A stretch of DNA of 64,000 nucleotides, from positions 22,096-86,095 of the forward strand of contig CAKSUT010000011.1 in the NCBI GenBank assembly GCA_934502885.1, written 5' to 3'. A program made the position numbers and the translations under genes. How positions within the stretch are numbered: position 1 is the stretch's first letter; the number at the start of each line of letters is the position of its first letter. This stretch comes from an uncultured Eubacteriales bacterium. GTDB lineage: Bacteria > Bacillota > Clostridia > Oscillospirales > CAG-382. The notes beneath the pieces were generated by a model. The model was not told where the DNA came from. It did no database searches and worked only from the letters and a program-made list of their open reading frames with translations. Below are positions 8,464 through 16,246 of this stretch, one piece after another.

Positions 8464-10083
8464 TTAGGATATAAAGTTCAAGCCGTCCTCGGGATACCAG
8501 TCGAAATGTACGTGCTCACCGTTTATGAGCCACTGTTCGGGAGCATTGTTCTCCATCCAGTCGAGGGGGACGGCAACGTCGCTCTGCACGGAGTTCACTC
8601 TGTACGCCTCTTCGACGTCGCGTCTCTCCTCAGCGGTAAGCGCTTCGGGATCGGGAGAAACGAAAAGCGGAGTGCCGCTGTGCGCAAGCAGGTACAGCCA
8701 CTGCTTGTTGTACCTCCAATCGATAAGCCCCATTATACCCACGCAGTCGGCGTCGCTCTCGTAAAATGCGCCGTGATGGAGAAGTCTGAAAGCAAGAGCG
8801 TTTACGCCGTACTTTACCATACGATGCCACTCTCTGCCGCTTGTGTCGTCACCGGTTCTGTTCAGGTGAACGAGACCTGCCGCAAGGTGTCCGATGACGT
8901 TGCAGCCGAGAATGAGTGCTCTGCCATTTGCCGCTTCGTATATCGTCTCGTAGAGAGCGAGGATTACCTCGGCGGTCGTCTTGGTGCGGTCGAAGTAGTT
9001 CCAGTTGTCCCTTGCGAAAGCATCATGTCTTTGGAATCCCCAGAAGCCGACAGCGTCGAAGGTCGAAAAATCGTGCTTTATAAGCTCGAAGCCCCATGAG
9101 CATATCATATCAATCGTTTTTGCGACGTATGCGAGAGTATCGGGGTGTGACGGGTCGAGAAATTCCGTGTTGCGCGAAAGGCGCATTTCGGAGTCGGGCG
9201 GCGTCACCTCGAAGTTCCTGTCGCGAAGCGGCCGCATCCATATTCCGGGACACACGTTTTTTGCCCTCACCTCGTCGGCAAAGACCTTCATGTCGCAAAA
9301 CTTTCCCTCTCTGAGGACGTCCCACGGTGCGTCGCAATCATTCTTCTGCCAGCCGTCGTCAAGTACGGAGTACGGACGGTTTTCGAGTCCCTCGGTCATC
9401 TCGGACAAAAGTGCGGCGTCGCGGAGTGCTTCGGCGTGAGAGGTCTTTCCGTAAGCGTAGTACCAGTTGTTCTCACCGTAGACCTTATGTCCGCACGAAA
9501 GCGGCGAGGGACTTAGCTTTTTGTAGTAGTCGCGCAGTGCAAAAAACGCCGAAACATCACGGTACTCGGCAAAAAGCACGGTGCAAAGTCCTACCTTTCT
9601 TCCGGAGAGAATGACTCCGTTTCCTCCGCACCTTGTGTCAAGCCAAAGGGTAACTCCGGCGGTATCGTAATTCCAGAAGCACATTGCATGAGGACGCACC
9701 TCAACGCCGAAGCACTCGGTGTATCGTCCTGCGGTGTCGGGATCTCTGTCAGAGCCGTTCGACACGGCGCACACCCACGGCATTGCCCTGTCGGGGACGA
9801 TGCCTTTCCATTCGAGGTCGCCGTAGCCTCTTTCCCACACGTCGCCGTAGACCTTAATATTGTCACGCCTTTTCTCGCTCTCGGCGAAGTTCCAGCGGAG
9901 TTTTACGTATCTCACCGGCGTTTTGTCCGCCGAAAGGCTCACAAGGAGCTTGCCGTCCGAGATTGTGAGAGCGACGTTCACGTCGTCCTTTGCAAGCGTA
10001 TTCTTTCCTTCGGTTTTAACTTTCACGTCTGCGGACGCATTTCCGCAATATACCGCAAGCGCGTCGGGATATCTTATATTCAT
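8464..10083 (-). CDS. GH36-like alpha-galactosidase family protein
   Basis: This 539-residue protein has an N-terminal beta-rich half (1-190) and a TIM barrel of the clan GH-D type. Marks are VLDDGWQ (240-245), GIWMRP (280-285), LIKHDFS with Asp338 as likely nucleophile, and RTGDDTS (409-415) holding the likely acid/base. Clan GH-D enzymes are retaining alpha-galactosidases or alpha-N-acetylgalactosaminidases. It is shorter than standard GH36 (about 700 residues), has no signal peptide and is divergent in its N-terminal half, so the exact sugar is open. It is a single gene with its own promoter. Confidence 0.78.
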   Translation of the reverse strand: MNIRYPDALAVYCGNASADVKVKTEGKNTLAKDDVNVALTISDGKLLVSLSADKTPVRYVKLRWNFAESEKRRDNIKVYGDVWERGYGDLEWKGIVPDRAMPWVCAVSNGSDRDPDTAGRYTECFGVEVRPHAMCFWNYDTAGVTLWLDTRCGGNGVILSGRKVGLCTVLFAEYRDVSAFFALRDYYKKLSPSPLSCGHKVYGENNWYYAYGKTSHAEALRDAALLSEMTEGLENRPYSVLDDGWQKNDCDAPWDVLREGKFCDMKVFADEVRAKNVCPGIWMRPLRDRNFEVTPPDSEMRLSRNTEFLDPSHPDTLAYVAKTIDMICSWGFELIKHDFSTFDAVGFWGFQRHDAFARDNWNYFDRTKTTAEVILALYETIYEAANGRALILGCNVIGHLAAGLVHLNRTGDDTSGREWHRMVKYGVNALAFRLLHHGAFYESDADCVGIMGLIDWRYNKQWLYLLAHSGTPLFVSPDPEALTAEERRDVEEAYRVNSVQSDVAVPLDWMENNAPEQWLINGEHVHFDWYPEDGLNFIS

Positions 10084-10120
10084 ATGCCGTTTCCTTTCAG
10101 AATACTGTAATCACAAACGT

Positions 10121-10149
10121 ATTTTACCATATTCCGAGGAGGACGTCAA
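10121..10149 (-). promoter_or_regulatory. Promoter of the GH36-like gene
   Basis: On the minus strand TTGACG and TAAAAT are 17 bases apart, about 38 bases before the ATG. Confidence 0.75.
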
Positions 10150-10198
10150 TATCAAAACAATGTAATAATATTGCAAAATAACACCGTTTTCGTGTATT

Positions 10199-10747
10199 TC
10201 AGGCGTGTTTCTTCATAAGCTTCGGAAGATCGAGTCTCACAAAGCCGACAGCAATAGACGCAAGCGTGAGTATCTCGCAGACACAGCCGGCATACGAGCC
10301 GACAGAATAGTTGTACACAAGCCATGCACTGCTCGTCAGAAAGATAACCCTGCGGACAAACGCCGTGTCACTGCTTCCGTAGGCGACAGTCGAGAGTATC
10401 TTCGCCGTGCCGCTGAAAAGGCTCTTCGGTCCTGCCCACGTGAGAATAGTGAACAGAGCGAACAGCGCACTGAAAACCGCCCTTGCCGCAACAGTGCTTT
10501 TCTTTTTTTCGACAAGCCTCGAGAAAACGACGTTTCTCATGCTTCCGAATATATTCATCGCCGCGCCGGTGTACGCTCCGAGCATTATGTACTGCACGGC
10601 AAAAAGAGTTTCGTTCGCCGTCCTGAAAAACATAAGCTTTTTGTGCTCCTTGCACTGAAACGACAGTATGCTTGCGATTATTCCGACTATTCCCACAGTC
10701 TGCAAGATTATTTCAAATATCGGTTCCGCTTCTCCGAGTTTAAACAT
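10199..10747 (-). CDS. YgjV-family inner membrane protein
   Basis: This 182-residue hydrophobic protein has about five or six predicted membrane segments and the family's early QTVGIVGIIASILSFQCKEHKKLMFFR stretch, followed by AVQYIMLGAYTGAAMN. YgjV (Imp-YgjV) proteins are widespread integral membrane proteins of unknown role. The start at 10747 has GGAACGG upstream; a longer frame reaching 10867 runs through the promoter and is rejected. It is monocistronic. Confidence 0.8.
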   Translation of the reverse strand: MFKLGEAEPIFEIILQTVGIVGIIASILSFQCKEHKKLMFFRTANETLFAVQYIMLGAYTGAAMNIFGSMRNVVFSRLVEKKKSTVAARAVFSALFALFTILTWAGPKSLFSGTAKILSTVAYGSSDTAFVRRVIFLTSSAWLVYNYSVGSYAGCVCEILTLASIAVGFVRLDLPKLMKKHA

Positions 10748-10796
10748 AAAAATACCGTTCCTTTCGCCGTATGCGCCGCCTCCCGGCGACTCACAT

Positions 10797-10825
10797 ATAA
10801 TACAGCAAAAGAAGCGGAATGTCAA
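10797..10825 (-). promoter_or_regulatory. Promoter of the ygjV-like gene
   Basis: On the minus strand TTGACA and TATTAT are 17 bases apart, about 50 bases before the start. Confidence 0.8.
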
Positions 10826-10869
10826 TAGTTGTTCGATGTGTTTGAAAACGAACATTTCAGCAAACAAGA

Positions 10870-11250
10870 GATAGCGAAAGCAAAGCTTTCACAAGAGCGG
10901 AGAGTGGAATTACGGTCGAAAAACGCTCTCTTCGCAAAAATGAAACTGTCGAGCTTTGCGAGGCGTTTCATTTGCGAACGGGAGAAGTTTGGTTTAAGTC
11001 CCCACAAAATTTGATTCAGCAAAAATCTAAGTCGGCGACTTGCGTATATGGTCGCCGACTTCGGTATTCTGTTCGGTTAGATGAGTCTTTTCTCATTTCA
11101 CGACGTCGTCCGCCTTTTGACGCGCATATATGCGCAGACGTGCGGCATTATCTCCAAATTACATCAAAAAACTTCCCATTTCAAAGCGTTAGCTTTGAAA
11201 TCGACAAAGTTCTTTTGGTCCTTTTCTTGAAAGAAAAGGACTCCCTCACA
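10870..11250. repeat. Dispersed hairpin-rich intergenic element, copy 1
   Basis: One of four related elements in the window. In plus-strand order it holds a hairpin slot with TTCGCAAAAATGAAA paired to a matching right arm (10927-10980), a second hairpin (11029-11061) with an 11 bp stem and the loop TTGCGTATATG, an ATGAGTCT spacer, a GCGCATATATGCGC palindrome, a stem around GCGTTAGC, and a 24-base inverted repeat at 11218-11241. It lies directly after the stop of the minus-strand CorC/HlyC-like gene. Short frames in it that read SQMKRLAKLD are translations of the repeat, not genes. Confidence 0.8.
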
Positions 11251-11268
11251 GCCCCCGTAAGCCCCGCG

Positions 11269-12600
11269 TCACTTCTCCTCTTCGTCCTCTTCGCGCTTCA
11301 CAACGGTGACTATGGCGTTTATGAGGCGGTGATCCTTGATTTCGAGAACCTTGACGTGCAGACCGTCGGAGTCAAGCTCGAAGACCGTGCCGTCGTCGGG
11401 GATAGAGCCGTAGTTTGCGAAGACAAAGCCGCCGAACGTCTCATAGTCCTCGTCCTCGGGGAATTTTATGCCGAGTACCTCCTCGACCTCCTCTATGTCT
11501 GCCGTGCCGGTTATGCGCCACGTGCCGTCCTCAAGCTTTTCAATGTCCTCGTTCGCGCCGCCGTCCTCGCTGTCGGCGTCAAGATCACCCACTATAGCCT
11601 GTATAAGGTCGTATATCGTGATGACTCCGCTCACTCCGCCGTATTCGTCAACAACAACCGCAAACGTGTTTCCGTTCGACTTCATGTTCTTGAAAAGTAC
11701 GTCCGCTTTCACGCTTCCCGGCACAAAGTACGCCGGCGTTACGGCATTCTTCATCACGTTTTCGCGGCTCTTGTCGGTTAGCCTGAAATACTTTCTCGCG
11801 TTCAGCACTCCCACAACATCGTCTATGTTCTCGTCGCAGACCGGGTACATACTGTGCTCGCTGTCGTGAATTATCTCGTCCCACTTTTCGGGAGAATCCT
11901 CTGTCCACAGAAGAGTGAGATTGGTCCTGTGCGTGCAAAGCTCCTCGATGGGCAGGTCGTCAAACTCAAATACGTTCTGTATAAGCTCCTTCTCGTCTTC
12001 GTCGATAGCTCCCTTTTCGCTTCCGGCATCCACCATCATGCGAATGCCCTCCTCCGTCACCTGCTCGCCGCAGTTTTCGGGGTCAATGCCCATAATGCGA
12101 AGAATTCCGTTGGAAATAGCCGTCACAACCGATACAAAGGGCGTGAGCAGCGCCGCAAAAAAGCATACCGGTCCCGAAAGCGCAAGCGCCGCCGCCTCGG
12201 CATTCTGCACCACCGCGCGGCGGGGTACTATCTCACCGAGAATAAGCGTCAGAAACGCAAGAATAAATGTTATGATAATCGCCGATATCACGCGAAGAAG
12301 CGATGTGCTTGTCTCGGGTATTCCGAGTCCCGTGAGGAAATCAACGGCGTAGCCCGAAAAATTCAGAGCCGCAAACGCACTTCCGATAAAACCGGTGAGC
12401 GTGAGGGACGCCTGTATCGTGTCCAAAAATCTGTTCGGCTTCGACGTCAGCTTGACAAGCCTTGCGGCACGCTTGTCACCGTCAGCGGCAAGCTTTGCGA
12501 GCCTTGCGTCGTTTACCGTAATAATCGCCGCCTCGGCACTTGCGAAAAATGCGTTGAGCGCAATGAGAGCAATCTGTAAAACAATAAGTCGGGTAATCAA
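11269..12600 (-). CDS. CorC/HlyC (CNNM-type) membrane transporter-like protein
   Basis: This 443-residue protein has the layout of the hemolysin C/CorC family: an N-terminal DUF21 domain with four membrane segments (to about residue 185), a tandem CBS pair (about 205-335) and a C-terminal CorC_HlyC domain. Bacterial members such as MpfA and CorC are tied to magnesium or cobalt export or homeostasis. The start is a TTG at 12600, with AAGGAAC 11-12 bases upstream. The C-terminus is very acidic (REEDEEEK). It has a perfect consensus promoter and a roughly 300-base leader with a terminator, so it is probably under transcription attenuation. Confidence 0.88.
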   Translation of the reverse strand: MITRLIVLQIALIALNAFFASAEAAIITVNDARLAKLAADGDKRAARLVKLTSKPNRFLDTIQASLTLTGFIGSAFAALNFSGYAVDFLTGLGIPETSTSLLRVISAIIITFILAFLTLILGEIVPRRAVVQNAEAAALALSGPVCFFAALLTPFVSVVTAISNGILRIMGIDPENCGEQVTEEGIRMMVDAGSEKGAIDEDEKELIQNVFEFDDLPIEELCTHRTNLTLLWTEDSPEKWDEIIHDSEHSMYPVCDENIDDVVGVLNARKYFRLTDKSRENVMKNAVTPAYFVPGSVKADVLFKNMKSNGNTFAVVVDEYGGVSGVITIYDLIQAIVGDLDADSEDGGANEDIEKLEDGTWRITGTADIEEVEEVLGIKFPEDEDYETFGGFVFANYGSIPDDGTVFELDSDGLHVKVLEIKDHRLINAIVTVVKREEDEEEK

Positions 12601-12908
12601 AATTATATCAGTTCCTTTCGTTCACTTCGTTTGTTCGTTCGTTTGTATGCTTCCGCACCGTATCGGTGCCGCAAAAAAGCAAAAAGAGACACACCCTGCG
12701 CCATCTCATTAAAGACGCAGGTTATGTCTCGTTATGTACATATTATGTATGCGGTATACACCTACGGCGTCACCGGGACAGGGAACGTATGCAAACGTTC
12801 CGGCCTTACATCGGTTTGTTGTATCGTCTTCGTCGCTTTCCATCGCTTCGTCATTCTCCGATTAACTGTAAGATTTTCGCCGAGCCGACTGCCGACGAAT
12901 ATACACTG
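12601..12908 (-). ncRNA. Structured 5' leader with attenuator of the CorC/HlyC-like gene
   Basis: A consensus promoter would start RNA near 12908, about 300 bases before the start codon. On the minus strand the leader holds a long-range helix (CTTAC and ATCGG pairing with CCGAT and GTAAG), a GGAACGT/ACGTTCC hairpin, and then a terminator at 12686-12730, followed by a small GCACCG/CGGTGC hairpin. That order, a folded domain before a terminator before the gene, is what a riboswitch or attenuator looks like. The gene family is ion-linked, but I could not match the M-box or yybP-ykoY consensus, so the class and ligand are unknown. Confidence 0.55.
12686..12730 (-). terminator. Leader terminator (attenuator)
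   Basis: GAGACA and CCTGCG pair with CGCAGG and TGTCTC across a small internal loop; on the minus strand the stem is followed by TTTTT and, after GC, TTTTTT. It lies inside the leader, 86 bases before the coding start. Confidence 0.8.
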
Positions 12909-12914
12909 TAGCAT

Positions 12915-12943
12915 ATTATACTACACTTTCGCCGTTTTGTCAA
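12915..12943 (-). promoter_or_regulatory. Consensus promoter of the CorC/HlyC-like gene
   Basis: On the minus strand perfect TTGACA and TATAAT boxes are 17 bases apart, an unusually strong promoter for a gene that is then attenuated. Confidence 0.88.
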
Positions 12944-13013
12944 TAGGTTTATGTAAAATTTTGAGAAATATCGGATTGAAAGCAACTGCGGCAAACTAAA
13001 ACGCCGTTTACGA

Positions 13014-13076
13014 TTACTTTCTCATTGTCCACATACCGTTTGTGAAGTCGGGGATTGCAACCGGTGCGCCGTCAAT
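13014..13076 (-). pseudogene. Remnant of a GH109-like gene 3' end
   Basis: The minus strand encodes GAPVAIPDFTNGMWTMRK followed by TAA, the same C-terminus as the GH109-like gene that ends at 16247, and the DNA is nearly identical over about 55 bases. It is out of frame with the oxidoreductase gene that overlaps its edge. It looks like the scar of a lost or recombined paralogue. Confidence 0.7.
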
Positions 13077-14319
13077 TCTCCGGTGACTTGAGTCCCTCTG
13101 TGTATTTTTCAAGCTGAAGCTCACTCGGCTTGTAGTCGGGATGGGAACAGCAGGGAATTGTCGGCTCTCTTCCGTCCGTGTAGTAAAAAGGCGTGGCGAA
13201 ATCGTTTTCATATTTCTTTCTGTCCTCTTCGCACCGAAAATCGGGAACGTCATAGGGTATGCCGCCGTTCAGGATGCTTCTGTGCGCAAGGATCGCAACC
13301 GACGCCATTTTTGTCGCAAAGTACGCGTCGAAGGGCGCTTTCTCTTCACCCTTGCAAGCGGCAACAAAATGACGCATAACATAAAAGTCGCCGCCGCCAT
13401 GACCGGACTTTTCTATAAGCTCTTTGTCGCTGTCGCAAAGCTCGGGCTTGTAGAAGCTGTCCGCCTCGGCATTCTCCGGCTTCTCCCACGAATTATAGCG
13501 AAGCATTATCTTTCCGTCTGTGCCTCGGAGGTTTTCTATCGTTCCCTTTTCACAGCAAAGCCTGTAGGAATTTTCGTGACCGCCGAAAGAAGCGTGCCCG
13601 GTCACCTTAAACACGGAGCCATCGTTATTTCGGCAAGTGACTATCGCCGCGCGATCGCCGACATATGATGCGCTCGGCGCATCGGCGGGCGGAGGATCGA
13701 ATATTGCCATAGCCGATACTCTGACAGGTTCGGCGCCGGTTGCGTACATTATGGGTGCGAGTGAATGCGTTATGTAGTACGTTCTCGGAAGATGATTTCT
13801 CCAGTGCTTTTCCGTAGGTCTGAGAGAGCGGTTTATGCTGTCGTCGTAAAAATCGGTCGGATGATTGTATTCACCCTCGGCATACAAAGCCTTTCCGAGT
13901 GTGCCGCCGTCATAGACGCGCTTCATTTCCTGATTGAACAGCATGAACGGATAGTTTTCCGCAAGCATGAAAAAGGCGCGGCTCTTTTCTGCGGCGCGTA
14001 CGAGAGCGACTCCCTCAGCCATGGTGGAATTTGATGTGCATTCGCAAAGCACGTTTATGTTCTTCTCGAGACAACGTATTGCATAGTCTGCATGTTCATG
14101 AAAATAATTGCAGAGGAAAACGGCCTCCATGGGGTGTTTGATAAACTTGTCAAAATCCGTGTATTCAGCGGCGGTTCCACCGAGTTTCTTTGACGCTTCC
14201 CCGAGTTTTTTTACATCCGAATCGCAAATTGCGACAACGTTTCCGTTGTTTGCGAGGATATTGTCTATGTAATACCCTCCTCTGCCAAGACCGAAAATAC
14301 CGATTCGTACCTGTTTCAT
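13072..14319 (-). CDS. Gfo/Idh/MocA-family oxidoreductase
   Basis: This 415-residue protein has an N-terminal Rossmann fold (IGIFGLGRGGYY, residues 6-17, with Asp33 of CDSD as the usual NAD(P)-ribose contact), a CECTS segment near residue 92 in place of the usual EKP, and a C-terminal alpha/beta domain. Family members oxidise or reduce sugars or act as NAD-dependent glycosidases; the replaced Lys makes classical dehydrogenase chemistry doubtful. It starts 27 bases after a DMT transporter gene and is likely cotranscribed with it. Its stop is followed at once by a fragment of another Gfo/Idh gene. Substrate unknown. Confidence 0.82.
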   Translation of the reverse strand: MKQVRIGIFGLGRGGYYIDNILANNGNVVAICDSDVKKLGEASKKLGGTAAEYTDFDKFIKHPMEAVFLCNYFHEHADYAIRCLEKNINVLCECTSNSTMAEGVALVRAAEKSRAFFMLAENYPFMLFNQEMKRVYDGGTLGKALYAEGEYNHPTDFYDDSINRSLRPTEKHWRNHLPRTYYITHSLAPIMYATGAEPVRVSAMAIFDPPPADAPSASYVGDRAAIVTCRNNDGSVFKVTGHASFGGHENSYRLCCEKGTIENLRGTDGKIMLRYNSWEKPENAEADSFYKPELCDSDKELIEKSGHGGGDFYVMRHFVAACKGEEKAPFDAYFATKMASVAILAHRSILNGGIPYDVPDFRCEEDRKKYENDFATPFYYTDGREPTIPCCSHPDYKPSELQLEKYTEGLKSPEN

Positions 14320-14346
14320 AAATAATACCTCCCAAAATTTATTAAT

Positions 14347-15198
14347 TTATTCGGCAAAGAACATTATTGCAAGCGCCGCAAAAGAGACGGCAACCGATAC
14401 AAGCTCACGCTTTTTCGGCTTTGACGGCGTGAAAAATCCCAAGAGCGTCGAGAATATCACAGTGCCGCCGGTGATAAACGGATACTGCACCGAGGCCGGC
14501 AGAACCGCAAGCGACAAGAGAAGCAAAAGATTTGCGAGCTTTTCGAGAATACCTTTTGCACACACCGCAAAAGCCGCTGCGGCGCATAGCGGACGCAAGC
14601 TCTTCCTCATCCCTGCAATGATTACCGCCGGAAGAATAAAGCCGACTGCTGCGCATAGGAAAGAGTATTCCGGTGCGGAAACCTTATCGAAATCCGACGC
14701 CTGATATATTTTGGCAAGAACGCCTGCCATGCCGTTTAGGACGAATATTCCGAGGCAATAACCGACGCCTGATTTTTTGTCCGAAAAGTCGGTCGATATG
14801 AAAAGTGCGGCTATTATGAATACGATGCACAGGATTTTCTCCGCCGTCACCCTCTCGTCAAAGAAGGCAATGCCGACGACGCACGGCAGAACCATGCCTC
14901 CCGTCATCATATACAGCGAGTACACGGACAGATTCACTTTTCCGAGAGCCTTCAGACCGCAATAAGAAACGGCGCCGCAGTTTATCGCAGTAATCACCGC
15001 CATAATCAGTGAAAACGGCGTGCTTCCGAACGAAAATCCGCTTGCGGCAGACAGGATTATCATTCCGGTCAAAGCTCCCCCGGCAGACGAAACAAGCATT
15101 GCCGTAAGGTCATCTCCGTAGGCTTTGCGGAACATATCCGTGAAAAAGAACTGCACGGCAAACATAAATGCGCTGAGCGTTATTATGCCGTAATACAA
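14347..15198 (-). CDS. DMT-superfamily (EamA-like) transporter
   Basis: This 283-residue protein has about ten predicted membrane helices in two EamA-like halves, typical of drug/metabolite exporters and some sugar or nucleotide-sugar carriers. The start is taken as the TTG at 15198 because GGGGAGGTGATAGG ends just before it; the ATG at 15219 would place that binding site inside the gene. It precedes a Gfo/Idh oxidoreductase in a likely two-gene operon and diverges from an AraC regulator. Its substrate is unknown, but the context suggests a sugar or sugar derivative. Confidence 0.82.
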   Translation of the reverse strand: MYYGIITLSAFMFAVQFFFTDMFRKAYGDDLTAMLVSSAGGALTGMIILSAASGFSFGSTPFSLIMAVITAINCGAVSYCGLKALGKVNLSVYSLYMMTGGMVLPCVVGIAFFDERVTAEKILCIVFIIAALFISTDFSDKKSGVGYCLGIFVLNGMAGVLAKIYQASDFDKVSAPEYSFLCAAVGFILPAVIIAGMRKSLRPLCAAAAFAVCAKGILEKLANLLLLLSLAVLPASVQYPFITGGTVIFSTLLGFFTPSKPKKRELVSVAVSFAALAIMFFAE

Positions 15199-15293
15199 CC
15201 TATCACCTCCCCGACGCATTTAATATTATCACACTTTGCCGCCGAAAAAAATAGAAAATGTCAACCAAAACCTTTAAATTTTCCGTTTTTGCC

Positions 15294-15322
15294 TTGAAAA
15301 ACGGTGCGCAGTGTGATAGAAT
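15294..15322 (+). promoter_or_regulatory. Promoter of the araC-type gene
   Basis: TTGAAA and TAGAAT are 17 bases apart, 18 bases before the ATG at 15341. Confidence 0.7.
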
Positions 15323-15340
15323 GAACCGGGGGTGACAAAT

Positions 15341-16168
15341 ATGAAAAAAGCAGGGAACATATGCAAATTCGCAAGTGCTCCGACTGCGGACGGGTGGCCT
15401 TCGCAACTCGGCGTCACGAATTTCGTTTATGAAACGGAGCTTGACGGAAATATTGAGATAAAGCTTCCTGCGAAAAACGCCATGTACCTTGCCGTATGCG
15501 GCGAGGGATGGCTTCGCACGGAGTACTGTGAGAAAAAGCTGTCGGCAGGGACTCTGTTTTTCACTTTTTCAGGAGGCTCGTATACAATAGAAAACAGGAA
15601 GGATTTCCGCTATATGTACATAACCTTCGGCGGCGATCGTTCGGCAAAGCTGCTTGACAGATTCGACATATCGCAGATAAACTGCGTATTCGAGGGATAC
15701 GAAAGTCTTATTTGCTTCTGGAAAAATTCCCTCGAAAAGGCGATACCGCAAAATTTCGATCTTCTTGCCGAAAGCGTTCTGCTTTATTCTTTTTCGGCAA
15801 TGGAGGACACCTACGTAAGCGGCGAAAGGCATCTTATAAACGATATTATCAAATACCTCGAGGACAATTTTTCCGACCGCACCCTATCGCTCGAATCGCT
15901 CTCTGACGAAATGAATTACAGTTCGAAATACATTTCGAGAATTTTCCGCAAAAACGTCGGAGTGACCTTTACGGAGTATCTTTGCGGCATGAGAATGCGC
16001 CACGCAATGCTTTTGATTGACAGCGGCATAACGTCCGTGCAGAATGCCGCACTTCTTTCGGGCTACTCCGATCCGTTTTACTTTTCCACGGTTTTTAAAA
16101 AAACCGTCGGCATTTCTCCGAGTGAATATATCGGCAAAAAGAAAAAAACAACGTCCGAAAACAAATGA
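15341..16168 (+). CDS. AraC-family transcriptional regulator
   Basis: This 275-residue protein has a cupin-like sensor half (LAVCGEGWLRTEYCEKKLSAG) and a C-terminal AraC domain from about residue 170, with LESLSDEMNYSSKYISRIFRK and AALLSGYSDPFYFSTVFKK as its two helix-turn-helices. GGGGGTGA seven bases before the ATG at 15341 decides the start over the GTG nine bases upstream. The C-terminus is lysine-rich. It diverges from the DMT transporter/oxidoreductase pair, its probable target. Confidence 0.9.
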   Translation: MKKAGNICKFASAPTADGWPSQLGVTNFVYETELDGNIEIKLPAKNAMYLAVCGEGWLRTEYCEKKLSAGTLFFTFSGGSYTIENRKDFRYMYITFGGDRSAKLLDRFDISQINCVFEGYESLICFWKNSLEKAIPQNFDLLAESVLLYSFSAMEDTYVSGERHLINDIIKYLEDNFSDRTLSLESLSDEMNYSSKYISRIFRKNVGVTFTEYLCGMRMRHAMLLIDSGITSVQNAALLSGYSDPFYFSTVFKKTVGISPSEYIGKKKKTTSENK

Positions 16169-16177
16169 CGGACGGGC

Positions 16178-16221
16178 AAAAAAAGGTCTTCACCCCAAAA
16201 GCACATGACTTTTGAGGTGAA
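16178..16221 (-). terminator. Terminator of the GH109-like gene
   Basis: A 13-base stem with one mismatch (16189-16201 with 16209-16221) is followed on the minus strand by GACC and seven T. It may also stop the converging AraC transcript. Confidence 0.85.
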
Positions 16222-16246
16222 TGATTTTGATATACGCTTTTTAATC

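Noticed and set aside
12601..12908. M-box or yybP-ykoY riboswitch
   Set aside because: The gene family made these likely, but none of the conserved core sequences of either class could be found in the leader.
13072..14319. Frameshifted Gfo/Idh gene whose true tail is the downstream GAPVAIPDF fragment
   Set aside because: The gene already contains the matching segment (GGIPYDVPDF) about 60 residues before its own stop, so the fragment is more likely a remnant of a paralogue.
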